In this document: positions 37,233 through 45,263 of the stretch, one piece after another | How the letters are laid out: each line of letters starts with the position of its first letter | Numbering within the stretch: position 1 is the stretch's first letter | Source: an uncultured Roseibium sp. | Lineage (GTDB): Bacteria; Pseudomonadota; Alphaproteobacteria; Rhizobiales; Stappiaceae | NCBI RefSeq assembly: GCF_947496995.1 | Contig: NZ_CANMFD010000001.1 | Location: 1,856,692 to 1,920,691, forward strand | Direction of reading: 5' to 3' | Length of the DNA stretch: 64,000 nucleotides | Notes under the pieces: model-generated | Told to the model about the DNA's origin: nothing | What the model saw: the letters and a program-made list of their open reading frames with translations, nothing else | Databases searched by the model: none | Position numbers and translations under genes: made by a program

Positions 37233-37987
37233 GATTTGTTCTCCGTGTTCTCGCTGTCCTTCGCTGCTTCTGAGGCGACCCATTCCACCAAATCCAGATT
37301 GAAGCCTTCTTCCGGCTCGGCTGGCTGTTGCTCTGTCTCCTGCAGTTCAGCCAGCTCAGCGCGTTTGGCTGCAAGGCGTTGCGCACCGCTCGGGGTGACA
37401 TCCACCGCGTTATCAGGCCCCTGAAAGCTCTGAACCTCTTCCCGGTCATAAACACCAAGCAGAACCTCGGGCGTGTATCTGCGCGCCCATGCTCGGGCGG
37501 AGTAGTAGCCAAGCTGCTGGTGCGGGTCGGTCTTCCAGAGGGGAGAGTTCTTGGTGGTGATCGCGCCGACTGGCGGCGACTGGTAGCTGTACTCTTCCCC
37601 GTCCAGTGTTCCGGTCACGGTGCAGGTGAGCTTGTCGCCTTCACCTTCGAAGGCATAGCGCAAGCGGCCCTGAATGCCGGATCGTGTGTTGACCACGGCG
37701 GCGATGAGCTGCGCCTCATAGGCAATCTGTCCGTTTACCGCATAGGACTTTGAGGCGACCGCAAAGGGCGACATGTCCCATTCCATGGCCTGAAGGGCGA
37801 CAGCCATGCAGGCACCGGCATTGCCGCGAAGGTGCTTCGGCAGGGCGATGTCAGCCCGGCACATGACCTCGGCGAAACGGACAACTTCGGAAAGGTTCTG
37901 CGGGGCGATCTTCGCGCCCTGGTCGGACGCAATGCCAACCTGCGCTGCGGATGTGCTGTATTGCTGTAGCTGTGAAGTCTGGCTCAT
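37229..37987 (-). CDS. recT: RecT-family single-strand annealing protein
   Basis: The 252-aa protein anneals single-stranded DNA in phage recombination. Characteristic RecT segments are visible: CRADIALPKHLRGNAGACMAVALQAMEWDMSPFAVASKSYAVNGQIAYEAQL, and GYYSARAWARRYTPEVLLGVYDREEV near residue 175. It overlaps the RecE-like start by four bases, as in RecET cassettes. Confidence 0.9.
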   Translation of the reverse strand: MSQTSQLQQYSTSAAQVGIASDQGAKIAPQNLSEVVRFAEVMCRADIALPKHLRGNAGACMAVALQAMEWDMSPFAVASKSYAVNGQIAYEAQLIAAVVNTRSGIQGRLRYAFEGEGDKLTCTVTGTLDGEEYSYQSPPVGAITTKNSPLWKTDPHQQLGYYSARAWARRYTPEVLLGVYDREEVQSFQGPDNAVDVTPSGAQRLAAKRAELAELQETEQQPAEPEEGFNLDLVEWVASEAAKDSENTENKS

Positions 37988-38970
37988 GCGGCTTGCTCCA
38001 GTTGCGGGGTTTGAAGGTCTTGCTCAATGGCTTCCCGGTCCCAATCACCGATGCGGACGGGGCGGGCCTCAAAGGGGCGGGCTCCCGGCCAGAAGCCGGA
38101 CGCCATGCACCGGGCAATCGTGTCGAGGCCCTTGCGAATGACAGCTTCGCCAAGCTCCAGATCTTCCGGGGCCAACTCGACGGACTGCGTGTCCGGTGTG
38201 TCGCCGGTGGAGACGTAGACATTCCAGAAGCTGTCAAAGGGCAGGCCAAGCTCTCGGGCCGCGCGCCTTACGCCGCCGCCTTGAACGAAATAGCCATTGT
38301 CCTTGATCTGACGGCGGATGAAACGCTCATCCATGGAAGAGGTTGTTTTGAGGTCGGCGTAAAAGCCGTCTATCGCCACGTTGTCCGGACGGGACTTGAA
38401 CCAAAGGCCGGTTTTGGCATCCTTGAAGAACATCGAGCGCTCAACAGAGCCGTTCAGAATGCCCTGCTGCACCATGGGATCGCGGGCAGCGTCTTCCGCC
38501 ATCCGCTTGATCTTCTCGATCTGCTCAAGGGTGACAACAGCCTTGCCGGCCGCTTCCTGTGCCTCCGTCCATGCCTTGCAGACCTTGGCGTTGTTGCTCC
38601 AAGGCTTTTCCGCACCGGTCTTGATGTCCTCATAGCTCTCCGGCTGAACTGAAAAGTTGTCCGCAAAGACCTCGTCGTTGAGCATGAGCGAATGAACGGC
38701 CCGGCCCATATTGAGCGCCTTGGTGGGCTTGAGCGTGATGTGGTTCGGATTGTGCTTCCAAAGATGCCAGAATTGCTTCGGGCTGCCGCCAAGGGCTGGA
38801 AACAGATGCTTTAGGGACGACTTGGAAACGCTCGGCGCATCCAGAAGGTCCAGCTTGCCGTGATAGTCGGCCAGATCGATGCCGGTATAGACGCCGGGTT
38901 CAGTGATTGTTGAACCATCCCACTCAATCGCTTCAATCATGGCATCGCTCGCAGCGCTTTGCATGCTCAT
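37984..38970 (-). CDS. RecE-like PD-(D/E)XK exonuclease
   Basis: The 328-aa exonuclease is the likely partner of RecT. It has NMGRAVHSLMLNDEVF near residue 87, then the nuclease core SRPDNVAIDGFYADLKTTSSMDERF (PD...DLK, near residue 195) and an exonuclease-VIII-like layout. It resects double-stranded ends to feed RecT. It is coupled to recT by a four-base overlap. Confidence 0.88.
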   Translation of the reverse strand: MSMQSAASDAMIEAIEWDGSTITEPGVYTGIDLADYHGKLDLLDAPSVSKSSLKHLFPALGGSPKQFWHLWKHNPNHITLKPTKALNMGRAVHSLMLNDEVFADNFSVQPESYEDIKTGAEKPWSNNAKVCKAWTEAQEAAGKAVVTLEQIEKIKRMAEDAARDPMVQQGILNGSVERSMFFKDAKTGLWFKSRPDNVAIDGFYADLKTTSSMDERFIRRQIKDNGYFVQGGGVRRAARELGLPFDSFWNVYVSTGDTPDTQSVELAPEDLELGEAVIRKGLDTIARCMASGFWPGARPFEARPVRIGDWDREAIEQDLQTPQLEQAA

Positions 38971-39109
38971 TCAGGATTTTGCAGACCCGTTCAGCGTCCG
39001 CCCGGTTCTCGGCGAACACAGCCGCAACAACGCGAGAGACAAAACCGTTCTCGCAAAAGAAGCGGCGCTGCTCGCCGTCGTCTGTCATCAAGACCAAATT
39101 GAAATCCAT
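38933..39109 (-). CDS. Small hypothetical phage protein
   Basis: The 58-aa protein (MDFNLVLMTDDGEQRRFF...) has two Cys near the end (RCERCHD). It overlaps the RecE start by 38 bases, typical of packed phage operons. No function is recognised. Confidence 0.5.
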   Translation of the reverse strand: MDFNLVLMTDDGEQRRFFCENGFVSRVVAAVFAENRADAERVCKILNEHAKRCERCHD

Positions 39110-39433
39110 TTGGGGAACTCCGGAGTCGCCTTGTTGAAACCGCCATAGGCAGTTTGAAAAAGGGGCCGGAAGATCCGGCCAGTTGGTGGGAGGATGGTCA
39201 GTGCCCGGTTTCGGGCTTTTCGTTGCCCCCGGCTGGCGCCGCATGATCCAGCCGGGGGAGGGTATGCAGCGGGGAGGAAAACCCGCTGCAATTCGGTCAG
39301 TGTCGGAAGTGGCTCAAGATGGTGAGGGCCAGAAGGAGCATTGCAGCCAATCCGGCATGGGAAAGTGCGGAATGCAGCAGGCTAAAACCCCTATAGGACA
39401 CGCCGCGAAGTTGCGGCGGCAAAGAGAGGCGGC
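39110..39433. other. 324-bp gap within the leftward early operon
   Basis: No gene is supported. It holds a minus-strand terminator-like hairpin at 39158-39180 (annotated separately) and GC-rich spacer; the plus-strand frame across it lacks coding character. Confidence 0.5.
39158..39180 (-). terminator. Intrinsic terminator-like hairpin of the leftward operon
   Basis: On the minus strand GGCCGG-ATCTT-CCGGCC (39164-39180) is followed by CCTTTTT, giving a perfect 6-bp stem and a T-run. It sits between the first gene of the operon and the recET genes, so it may limit or be antiterminated in early left transcription. Confidence 0.65.
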
Positions 39434-39742
39434 TCAAGCCGCCATCCGATGCTCAACACCAGCAACAGCGCCGGTAATCCGCTCAGCATGGTAGTCGCTG
39501 TAACCGTCGTCTTCGTCCTGTTCGGGGAATGCAGCCGCCATCACGTCGGCGGTGATGTCGTTCGACCAGCCCTCAGCGGGATTGAATTCAAAGACCGCTT
39601 TCACGTTCTCAATCTGGCCGTCCCGGATGTCCTCAACGATCTTGTTGAACCGCATCTCTTCAACGTCGAGTTCCTGCGCATAGACCGTCTGGTCGAGGTC
39701 GCAGATGATCGAAAAGAAGGTGGTGTCTGTGTTGAGAGACAT
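39434..39742 (-). CDS. Hypothetical acidic phage early protein
   Basis: The 102-aa acidic protein (MSLNTDTTFFSIICDLDQTVY...) has a tail rich in Asp/Glu (PEQDEDDGYSDYHAER). It is the first gene of the leftward early operon, right after the operator region. Phage proteins of this kind may mimic DNA or block host enzymes, but nothing here proves it. Confidence 0.6.
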   Translation of the reverse strand: MSLNTDTTFFSIICDLDQTVYAQELDVEEMRFNKIVEDIRDGQIENVKAVFEFNPAEGWSNDITADVMAAAFPEQDEDDGYSDYHAERITGAVAGVEHRMAA

Positions 39743-40160
39743 GGGCGTTTTTCCTCTTGAAGCTTTGCGGAAGATCTGGCGGGGTGCCGTCTTCGTTCCT
39801 GTGCTGACGAATTGGAATTTAAATCCAAATCTGGGAGGTGTCAATATAAAATGGAAATAAAATCCAACTATGCTCGGCGGAGGGGTTTCTGGGGAGCTAT
39901 GTTTTAATCGCAGAGACGGGGTGCAATTCCCTGCCGGATGAAAATCACAAGCGCCAGGGTCGAAAGTCCTGCGGTGCTGCAAGAAACAGAGGACGGAATA
40001 GCCGAAAGGCGTTCTGGCGTACGTATCCCATTCCCGGCTCTGGTCGACTGACGCAGGTCATGGATTCCCCGTCTTCTGGGTTTGTCAGGGGAGGGGCTAT
40101 CGCGCGTGGAACTCCTCACCCTCCAATCTACAGACAAATGAGTTAGAGTGTAGCGACAGA
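39743..40160. promoter_or_regulatory. Left operator region with two TGGAA-N5-ATCCA sites
   Basis: This 418-bp stretch holds no gene. Sites TGGAA-TTTAA-ATCCA (39813-39827) and TGGAA-ATAAA-ATCCA (39852-39866) lie upstream of the leftward operon. The first, with flanking AT, is identical to a site at 41331-41347 beside the repressor. AT-rich sequence between them (ATATAAAAT) may hold the early promoter. This looks like a lambda-type O-left bound by the S24 repressor. Confidence 0.7.
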
Positions 40161-40583
40161 TCAGTCGGTTATTGGAATGCAGACAGCCTCGGCATCATTC
40201 GCCAGGCGTGCTTGCTTATCTGGACGCCAGGACTTGAGAGTGTCCATCTGCTCCGAAATTTTGGCCAGATCTTCTTCGCCGATTTTACGAAGAAATGCAG
40301 GAACATCCTCGCGATTTGGCACGTTCGTCTTGATTGCATCTTCGATGGCGTCGATCTTCTCGTCGCTGTATTGCTCGTTAACGGAATTGGTCAAAGACCT
40401 CATCCGCTGTTTTTTGACGTCTTCAATCCTTTTATATGCTGCTCGCCAATCATCGATATAGGCGCCAGCCTCGATCGAGCATTCCTCGAGAGTATCAAAT
40501 GAGGTGTTGGTGGTAACAGTGCCGCCGCCTGCGCCTGAATCGTAGAGGCCAGATACCAAAACGACGACTATCGACCACTTCAT
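40161..40583 (-). CDS. Hypothetical exported protein
   Basis: The 140-aa protein has a short hydrophobic N-terminus (MKWSIVVVLVSGLYDSG, possibly a signal peptide) and a charged helical body. Two Cys (ECSIEAG and VCIPITD) might form a disulphide. It is co-directional with and 18 bp from the repressor gene, so it may be expressed in the lysogen. Confidence 0.6.
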   Translation of the reverse strand: MKWSIVVVLVSGLYDSGAGGGTVTTNTSFDTLEECSIEAGAYIDDWRAAYKRIEDVKKQRMRSLTNSVNEQYSDEKIDAIEDAIKTNVPNREDVPAFLRKIGEEDLAKISEQMDTLKSWRPDKQARLANDAEAVCIPITD

Positions 40584-40601
40584 AGCGTCCTCCCAACGAA
40601 G

Positions 40602-41273
40602 CTAAAACTGGCGGAATACCCCGATAATCTTCGCTAAAATGCGAACCTCGGAAGCTTCCTCGCTGTGTTCGTCGTAGATTACTGGCTCTTGAAAACGCGG
40701 ATCATTAGATTCAGGGCGCAATTCGATTTCTCCATTGTGCCGGATGATGCGCTTTGCTGTGCGTTCAAGTGTGTGCCCACCATCACGGGACCGCTCCACA
40801 ACGATCAGGTCACCAGCTTTGATTTCAAACCCGGCCTGAAGGTAGTCGACGCACAAAATCAAATCGCCATCCTGGGCGATCCGGTTGAGGCTCTCGCCCT
40901 TGATGCGGAGCAGGTATTGAGCGTCGGCTGGATAGCGCTCATCACCGCCAAAAAGGTTTGATCGCTCTTCCTTTTCGCCTTCGAAAAGGTCAGCCTCAAG
41001 CCAAAGTCCGGCAGCTACTTCGCCGCGGATAACCAGACCTCTCGGGGTGATCTTTGTCTGCTCTCCGCCGCCTTCGCTGCCATATCGCAGGAACTGTTCG
41101 GTAGTACCGAGGGCTTGAGCAATCCGTGCAAGGAAGTCACCGCGCGGCTGCTCAACCTCTCCACGTTCCGACTTGTTGAGCGCGTCATAATTCACATCGG
41201 CCCGCCGTGCCAGCTCGGCGCGCGAGAGCTTTTTCTCTTTCCGAAGTTCAACAATTCGGTTGTTCCAAGTCAT
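40602..41273 (-). CDS. CI-type prophage repressor (HTH_XRE + S24 peptidase)
   Basis: The 223-aa repressor has an N-terminal HTH (RIVELRKEKKLSRAELARRADVNYDALNKSERG) and a C-terminal LexA-like peptidase with Ser128 (KGESLN), Lys174 (TAKRI) and a probable cleavage site Ala-Gly at residues 88-89 (VAAGLWLE). RecA-stimulated self-cleavage would induce the prophage. ATG 41273 begins the HTH; the frame upstream to 41549 covers the cro-like gene and is ignored. Operators lie between it and the cro-like gene. Confidence 0.92.
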   Translation of the reverse strand: MTWNNRIVELRKEKKLSRAELARRADVNYDALNKSERGEVEQPRGDFLARIAQALGTTEQFLRYGSEGGGEQTKITPRGLVIRGEVAAGLWLEADLFEGEKEERSNLFGGDERYPADAQYLLRIKGESLNRIAQDGDLILCVDYLQAGFEIKAGDLIVVERSRDGGHTLERTAKRIIRHNGEIELRPESNDPRFQEPVIYDEHSEEASEVRILAKIIGVFRQF

Positions 41274-41307
41274 TTCCAAAAGATATTCCAATTCGGAATT
41301 GACAGGT

Positions 41308-41347
41308 TGGAAAAAATCGCCAATACCAATATTGGAATTTAAATCCA
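41308..41347. promoter_or_regulatory. Right operator region
   Basis: Site TGGAA-TTTAA-ATCCA at 41333-41347 is identical to one in the left operator. A weaker site, TGGAA-AAAAT-CGCCA, is at 41308-41322, and further TTGGAA/TTCCAA half-sites lie toward the repressor start. It divides the repressor (leftward) from the cro-like gene (rightward), as lambda O-right does. Confidence 0.7.
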
Positions 41348-41367
41348 TATTTAAGGCTGTTTGCCCG

Positions 41368-41610
41368 ATGTTAGAAGAAAGAACCATCGCTGAACTTATC
41401 GATAGCGCAGGTGGCGCAGAGAAGATCGTCGAGGAAGCGAACGCCCGCGAACTGAAGCTGTCGAAGTGGGGCCCGTACAAGTGGCCGTCTGCAGGCATCC
41501 CGGAAAAATACTGGGACATTTTTGCGGATCTGGCTGGCACAGAGCCCAACGAGATTTATGCCGCGAACGTCGCCGCTCGGCAGGATACCGAAGGCAATGC
41601 CGCCGCCTAG
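41368..41610 (+). CDS. YdaS/Cro-like antirepressor
   Basis: The 80-aa DNA-binding protein has a helix-turn-helix pattern of YdaS-type Cro proteins: IAELIDSAGGAEKIVEEANARELKLSKW, then the motif WPSAGIPEKYWDIFADLAG. It is divergent from the repressor with operators between them and is the first gene of the rightward early operon. Start at ATG 41368. Confidence 0.75.
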   Translation: MLEERTIAELIDSAGGAEKIVEEANARELKLSKWGPYKWPSAGIPEKYWDIFADLAGTEPNEIYAANVAARQDTEGNAAA

Positions 41611-41853
41611 TAGGGCGCGAAGTCATTACTGCTTGCCCTTCGTTCGGGTGAGCTTTCGGAGCCACATGGTTCTGCGTCGCAGTTCCACACCAACCTGATC
41701 CGACGCTTTCTGAGCCTGTCAGCTAAGCCATCGGAGCGCCGGGTTCCAGAAGCAACAAGCCAAAGCCTACGGGGTGTTTGTTTCTCATCCATGCCCCGGA
41801 TTTAGCAACTCCAGAAAAGACCTTCACGGTTGTGAGGATGGAATAACAGCACC

Positions 41854-42336
41854 ATGGACTATCTGAGCCGCGAAGAATACGACCGCCTGTCGCTTGCCAG
41901 CAAAGACCTTGTGAAACTGGCAGGAGGGCCGGTGAGGGCGCTTGAGATCACCGGTTACAAGCAGGCCTATCAAATCCAGCGCTGCACGACGATTGAGGGC
42001 CAGGACCGGCGCTTTCTGCCGGTCAAGGCAATTGCGGAGCTTGAAGCTGACGTAGTCGAGAGCGGCCGGGTTCCGCCGGTCACCAAAGTGCTGGCCGACA
42101 TGGCCGGGTTCGATCTGGTCCGCAGAACGGCCTGCCGGGGGGATACCAGCACACTCTCGTCTTTATCCGATCTGATGAAGTCCTTCGGTGAGGCAACCGG
42201 CTCGGTCATGGATGCCTATGCGGATGGAAAGCTTACAGCGGAAGAGCAGGAGGAATGCATCAAACGGCTTGATGCACTGCTGGATCAGGCTTCCCGAACG
42301 CTCGTGATCCTTCGCGGGGAGAGGGTGGAGGGATGA
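41854..42336 (+). CDS. CII/CP76-like phage regulatory protein
   Basis: The 160-aa, mainly helical protein (REEYDRLSLASKDLVKLAGGPVRALEITGYKQAYQIQRCTT in part) resembles the 'phage regulatory protein CII' family of alphaproteobacterial prophages. Such proteins bind early promoters. It lies after the cro-like gene in a plus-strand operon; the 243 bp before it show no gene. Confidence 0.6.
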   Translation: MDYLSREEYDRLSLASKDLVKLAGGPVRALEITGYKQAYQIQRCTTIEGQDRRFLPVKAIAELEADVVESGRVPPVTKVLADMAGFDLVRRTACRGDTSTLSSLSDLMKSFGEATGSVMDAYADGKLTAEEQEECIKRLDALLDQASRTLVILRGERVEG

Positions 42337-42440
42337 AGCAGATTTGGCATGAAAGGCTCTTGCAGCCACCGGTGGGCGGTAGGCGCAGTTTCGCGGCGTT
42401 TTTGATGACTTCCGTAGGAGATTGTTCATCAACGAGAATT

Positions 42441-43088
42441 TCACGGGAGCCATTTGTCGAGGTCGACTTCAATCACTCGTTCAAAAGAGAAATCGTCGTC
42501 CCCAGACATCTTGAGCCTAATTCTAAGCTCTACCGAACCTCTGAAAGTTTCTCCTGCTTGATCAACAAAGCAGAGCGAAATTATTGTGTATGGCGAAGCT
42601 GCGTTTCGGTTGTACCAGCCAGGCAAATCGCAGATGAACATTGTCGCGTCATTGTAGGTATCAGCGTAGTCAATCTCACGGCCATGATCAAACAGCTGCG
42701 GTTGGATTTGGGAAGGACGCAGCACTTCGATTGCGCCTTCTCTGACGGATCTGATGCTATTATTTTCGAGGCGAAACTCGAGTGCGAATTCATTTTCAGG
42801 CGTGTAGGGGTAAAATTCGGGTGGAAGGTTGCCCGTAACAAAATTTGTTTGTGCTTCCTGATTAGCAAGCTGCTTTCGCATTGTCTTCATCTGACTTATC
42901 AGAACGCCAGCCGTTATTGCTGCGAAAATGCCTGCAACCCAGCCACTCAACGCGCTTATCCATTGCAATGCGCGTCCTTCGTTCCAATCAGTGGATGTCA
43001 GGAAAACACCAACGACGATTGTCAGCAAAGTTATCGAGAAAATCACAACAGCAATGTTTTGGCGATAGAGTTTCATACCATCCGCCAT
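42441..43088 (-). CDS. Two-TM hypothetical protein, reverse-strand cargo
   Basis: The 215-aa protein has two hydrophobic helices (NIAVVIFSITLLTIVVGVFL and ISALSGWVAGIFAAITAGVLI) near its N-terminus and a soluble C-terminal part of unknown fold. It is on the opposite strand to all neighbours and splits the rightward early operon between the CII-like and DUF1376 genes. Its lower GC suggests insertion. Such lysogenic-conversion genes often block other phages, but this is inference. Start Met at 43088 or 43076. Confidence 0.65.
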   Translation of the reverse strand: MADGMKLYRQNIAVVIFSITLLTIVVGVFLTSTDWNEGRALQWISALSGWVAGIFAAITAGVLISQMKTMRKQLANQEAQTNFVTGNLPPEFYPYTPENEFALEFRLENNSIRSVREGAIEVLRPSQIQPQLFDHGREIDYADTYNDATMFICDLPGWYNRNAASPYTIISLCFVDQAGETFRGSVELRIRLKMSGDDDFSFERVIEVDLDKWLP

Positions 43089-43120
43089 AACACGGCTCAG
43101 TTGTGCTGTGGAGTCGCCGC

Positions 43121-43939
43121 GTGAACGGGCTTCCATATTACAAAGCCTATCCGCGTGACTTCATCGAAGGCACCATTGGCATGGAGTTCGAGGTCAAGTG
43201 CACCTACCGGGTGATACTGGATCTGATCTACATGCAGGGTGGCGATCTGCCGGATGATGCAAGATACATTTCAGGGCTTCTCGGCTGCTCAATTCGCAAG
43301 TGGAAGAGCATCCGCGAGAAGCTGATTGCGGCAGATAAAATCGTCGTTTCAGGCGAGTTTCTGACGAATTATCGCGCGCTAAAACAGCTCGAAACTCTGT
43401 CGAAACTGCGAGATAAAAACCGTGAAAACGGCTCTCGATCTAATAAAAACAACAGCTTAACAAAAGCGACCGCTGAACTAACGCGCGTTAAACCAGAACC
43501 AGAACCAGAACCAGATAAAAAGGAACCTAAAGGTTCCCAAAAAAGGGGAACCCGGCTTCCCCCTCACTGGACCCTTTCAAATCGAAACATCCAAGACGCT
43601 CAGGCTTGCGGCCTGACAACGGACGAGGTGCGGCATGAGGCCAACAAATTCCGAGACTACTGGATTTCAGCAACTGGAGCCAAAGCTTCCAAGCTCGATT
43701 GGGATGCGACATGGCGCAACTGGTGCCGCAATGCAGCGGAGCGAAAACCCGCAGGCCGTGGCCGACCGGTGGGCAATCGATCAAACGGCGAAAAGCTTGC
43801 AAACGCTTTTGACGAGCTGCAGCGGGAGATCCGGGCTGCTGAAGATGGCCCGCACCCTTGGGGCGACGATGGTTCCGCCAACGCCGGACCAGTTCTTGAC
43901 CTTGAGGGCTCTTTCGGCCGCTCTGAAGGGCGAGGGTAG
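43121..43939 (+). CDS. DUF1376 domain protein (replisome-organiser-like)
   Basis: This is a 272-aa protein with a GTG start (VNGLPYYKAYPRDF). The DUF1376 domain occupies residues about 3-70 (YYKAYPRDFIEGTIGMEFEVKCTYRVILDLIYMQGG in part). A low-complexity PEPEPEPDKKEPKG linker and a C-terminal helical part (WDATWRNWCRNAAERK, typical of phage replication initiators) follow. It probably begins phage DNA replication. The first base of the gene is not far from the reverse-strand cargo start. Confidence 0.78.
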   Translation: MNGLPYYKAYPRDFIEGTIGMEFEVKCTYRVILDLIYMQGGDLPDDARYISGLLGCSIRKWKSIREKLIAADKIVVSGEFLTNYRALKQLETLSKLRDKNRENGSRSNKNNSLTKATAELTRVKPEPEPEPDKKEPKGSQKRGTRLPPHWTLSNRNIQDAQACGLTTDEVRHEANKFRDYWISATGAKASKLDWDATWRNWCRNAAERKPAGRGRPVGNRSNGEKLANAFDELQREIRAAEDGPHPWGDDGSANAGPVLDLEGSFGRSEGRG

Positions 43940-43943
43940 GCCA

Positions 43944-44393
43944 ATGGCTGAACAGGCTTCGTGGATGGCACGGGGATTGATCGGGCTCTACCGGGCCTCG
44001 GACCTGCACGACCCGAAGACGTTCGCGGCTGGCATGTCTGCCGTGTTCCAGAGCTATCCGGTTGAAGCCGGGTTGATCGCGGCTTGCCCGGTCAACGGCA
44101 TCCCTAAGGGCCGCAAGTTCGCCCCGGCCATCGCTGAGGTTCACGAGTTCCTGCAAGAGCTGGTCGATGAGGCGGGGGAGTTCCAGCGGCGGCTGATGGA
44201 CTTCGGCGTCTGCGGCCTGCGGATCGTGTTCAAGGCCAATGACCCGGTGAAATACGACGCGGTTTTGAAGCTTCACCAGCAGAGGCGGAAAGGGTTCCAG
44301 GACTTGGAACTGCCGTTCATCTGCTACGCGCCGGACATGGAAGGTCGGATTAGCCAGACCATCGCATTCTGGAAGTCGATAGGGCAGGCGTAA
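43944..44393 (+). CDS. Hypothetical phage replication-linked protein
   Basis: The 149-aa protein (MAEQASWMARGLIGLYRASDLHDPKT...) has an RBS-like GAGGGTAGG before ATG 43944. A longer reading from 43845 adds GATMVPPTPDQFLTLRALSAALKGEGRP, which also looks protein-like, so the true start may be upstream within the DUF1376 gene. It follows the replication initiator, where helicase loaders are often found; no loader motif can be named. Confidence 0.6.
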   Translation: MAEQASWMARGLIGLYRASDLHDPKTFAAGMSAVFQSYPVEAGLIAACPVNGIPKGRKFAPAIAEVHEFLQELVDEAGEFQRRLMDFGVCGLRIVFKANDPVKYDAVLKLHQQRRKGFQDLELPFICYAPDMEGRISQTIAFWKSIGQA

Positions 44394-44436
44394 AGCGCTG
44401 CCAGAACAAAACAAAAACAAGAATGGGGCAAAGACA

Positions 44437-44706
44437 ATGGATCACCTCAAAGAGCAGATAGAAGAAGCCCAGAGGCAGGTTGAAATCCGCAAGAGAGCGG
44501 CAGCCAGGCCGAATGCGACGATTGAAGATGAGTTGCGCCTGCAGTGCGCGAGAAACTGGCTCCTGACACTGGAAAACCGCGTCCTGAACAAGATCGTGCG
44601 GCTGCAAAAGAAGCCGGCGAGAGGACAGGCGCCGCAGCCAAAGCCTAAATCCGCAAAAGACAGAGCAGAAGCAGCCTTCGCATCGCTGCAGAAAGTAGGT
44701 TCCTGA
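44437..44706 (+). CDS. Small hypothetical phage protein
   Basis: The 89-aa, strongly charged coiled-coil-like protein (DHLKEQIEEAQRQVEIRKRAAAR) has a Pro/Lys tail. It overlaps the next gene by one base (TGATG). No family is recognised. Confidence 0.6.
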   Translation: MDHLKEQIEEAQRQVEIRKRAAARPNATIEDELRLQCARNWLLTLENRVLNKIVRLQKKPARGQAPQPKPKSAKDRAEAAFASLQKVGS

Positions 44707-45122
44707 TGGCTTCCGGAGGGCATGTAGACCGTATCGCCGCCGAGTTTGGCGTTCACTTCGTGGACCACACGATTAAACCGCGTGGACGGCACGAAAGCCG
44801 CGCCCGGCGAACCTGCCAAACGATCCTGAAGAAACACGGGCCGGAGCACCTGCGGCTTGTGTTTGGGCTGATCAACACGACCAAGAACCGGGGAAACTGG
44901 CAAGCGGCCTGCTTCACGGCTGTGTCCAGGCTGGTGCTAAACAAGCCCGATCTCTTGAAGCGGGCGGACTTTCTGGACCTGTTCGACCGGATCGATCTGG
45001 ATGCTCTTTTGAAGAGCGCCAAACAGGCAAACGCCTCGGCCCCAACCGTTACCACGGCGGTTCTGCTGTCCTACGAAGTCAATCGGCTGATAGCCGAGCA
45101 AGAGGCGAAGGAGGCTGCGTGA
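44706..45122 (+). CDS. Hypothetical phage protein (3' end duplicated downstream)
   Basis: The 138-aa basic helical protein (MASGGHVDRIAAEFGVHFVD...) ends in PTVTTAVLLSYEVNRLIAEQEAKEAA. A diverged second copy of this last part stands at 47306-47386, on the far side of the OLD-family gene. No function is recognised; its place between replication and late genes is usual for phage regulatory proteins. Confidence 0.65.
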   Translation: MASGGHVDRIAAEFGVHFVDHTIKPRGRHESRARRTCQTILKKHGPEHLRLVFGLINTTKNRGNWQAACFTAVSRLVLNKPDLLKRADFLDLFDRIDLDALLKSAKQANASAPTVTTAVLLSYEVNRLIAEQEAKEAA

Positions 45123-45263
45123 GAGGGCGAGGCCTTGAGGTGAGGGGGCAATGCAGAAGTGCGAAACCGACATTGGCCGATAGTGCTAACGTTGGCGCTT
45201 CCGGCCCTTTGCTGTCATAGGGCGTCGATCTGCGATGCTGCGGTGATGCAAATGGCATTTCTC

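Noticed and set aside
41260-41549. Longer N-terminus for the repressor through the cro-like region
   Set aside because: It would cross the operators and the cro-like gene; the HTH begins at the Met at 41273.
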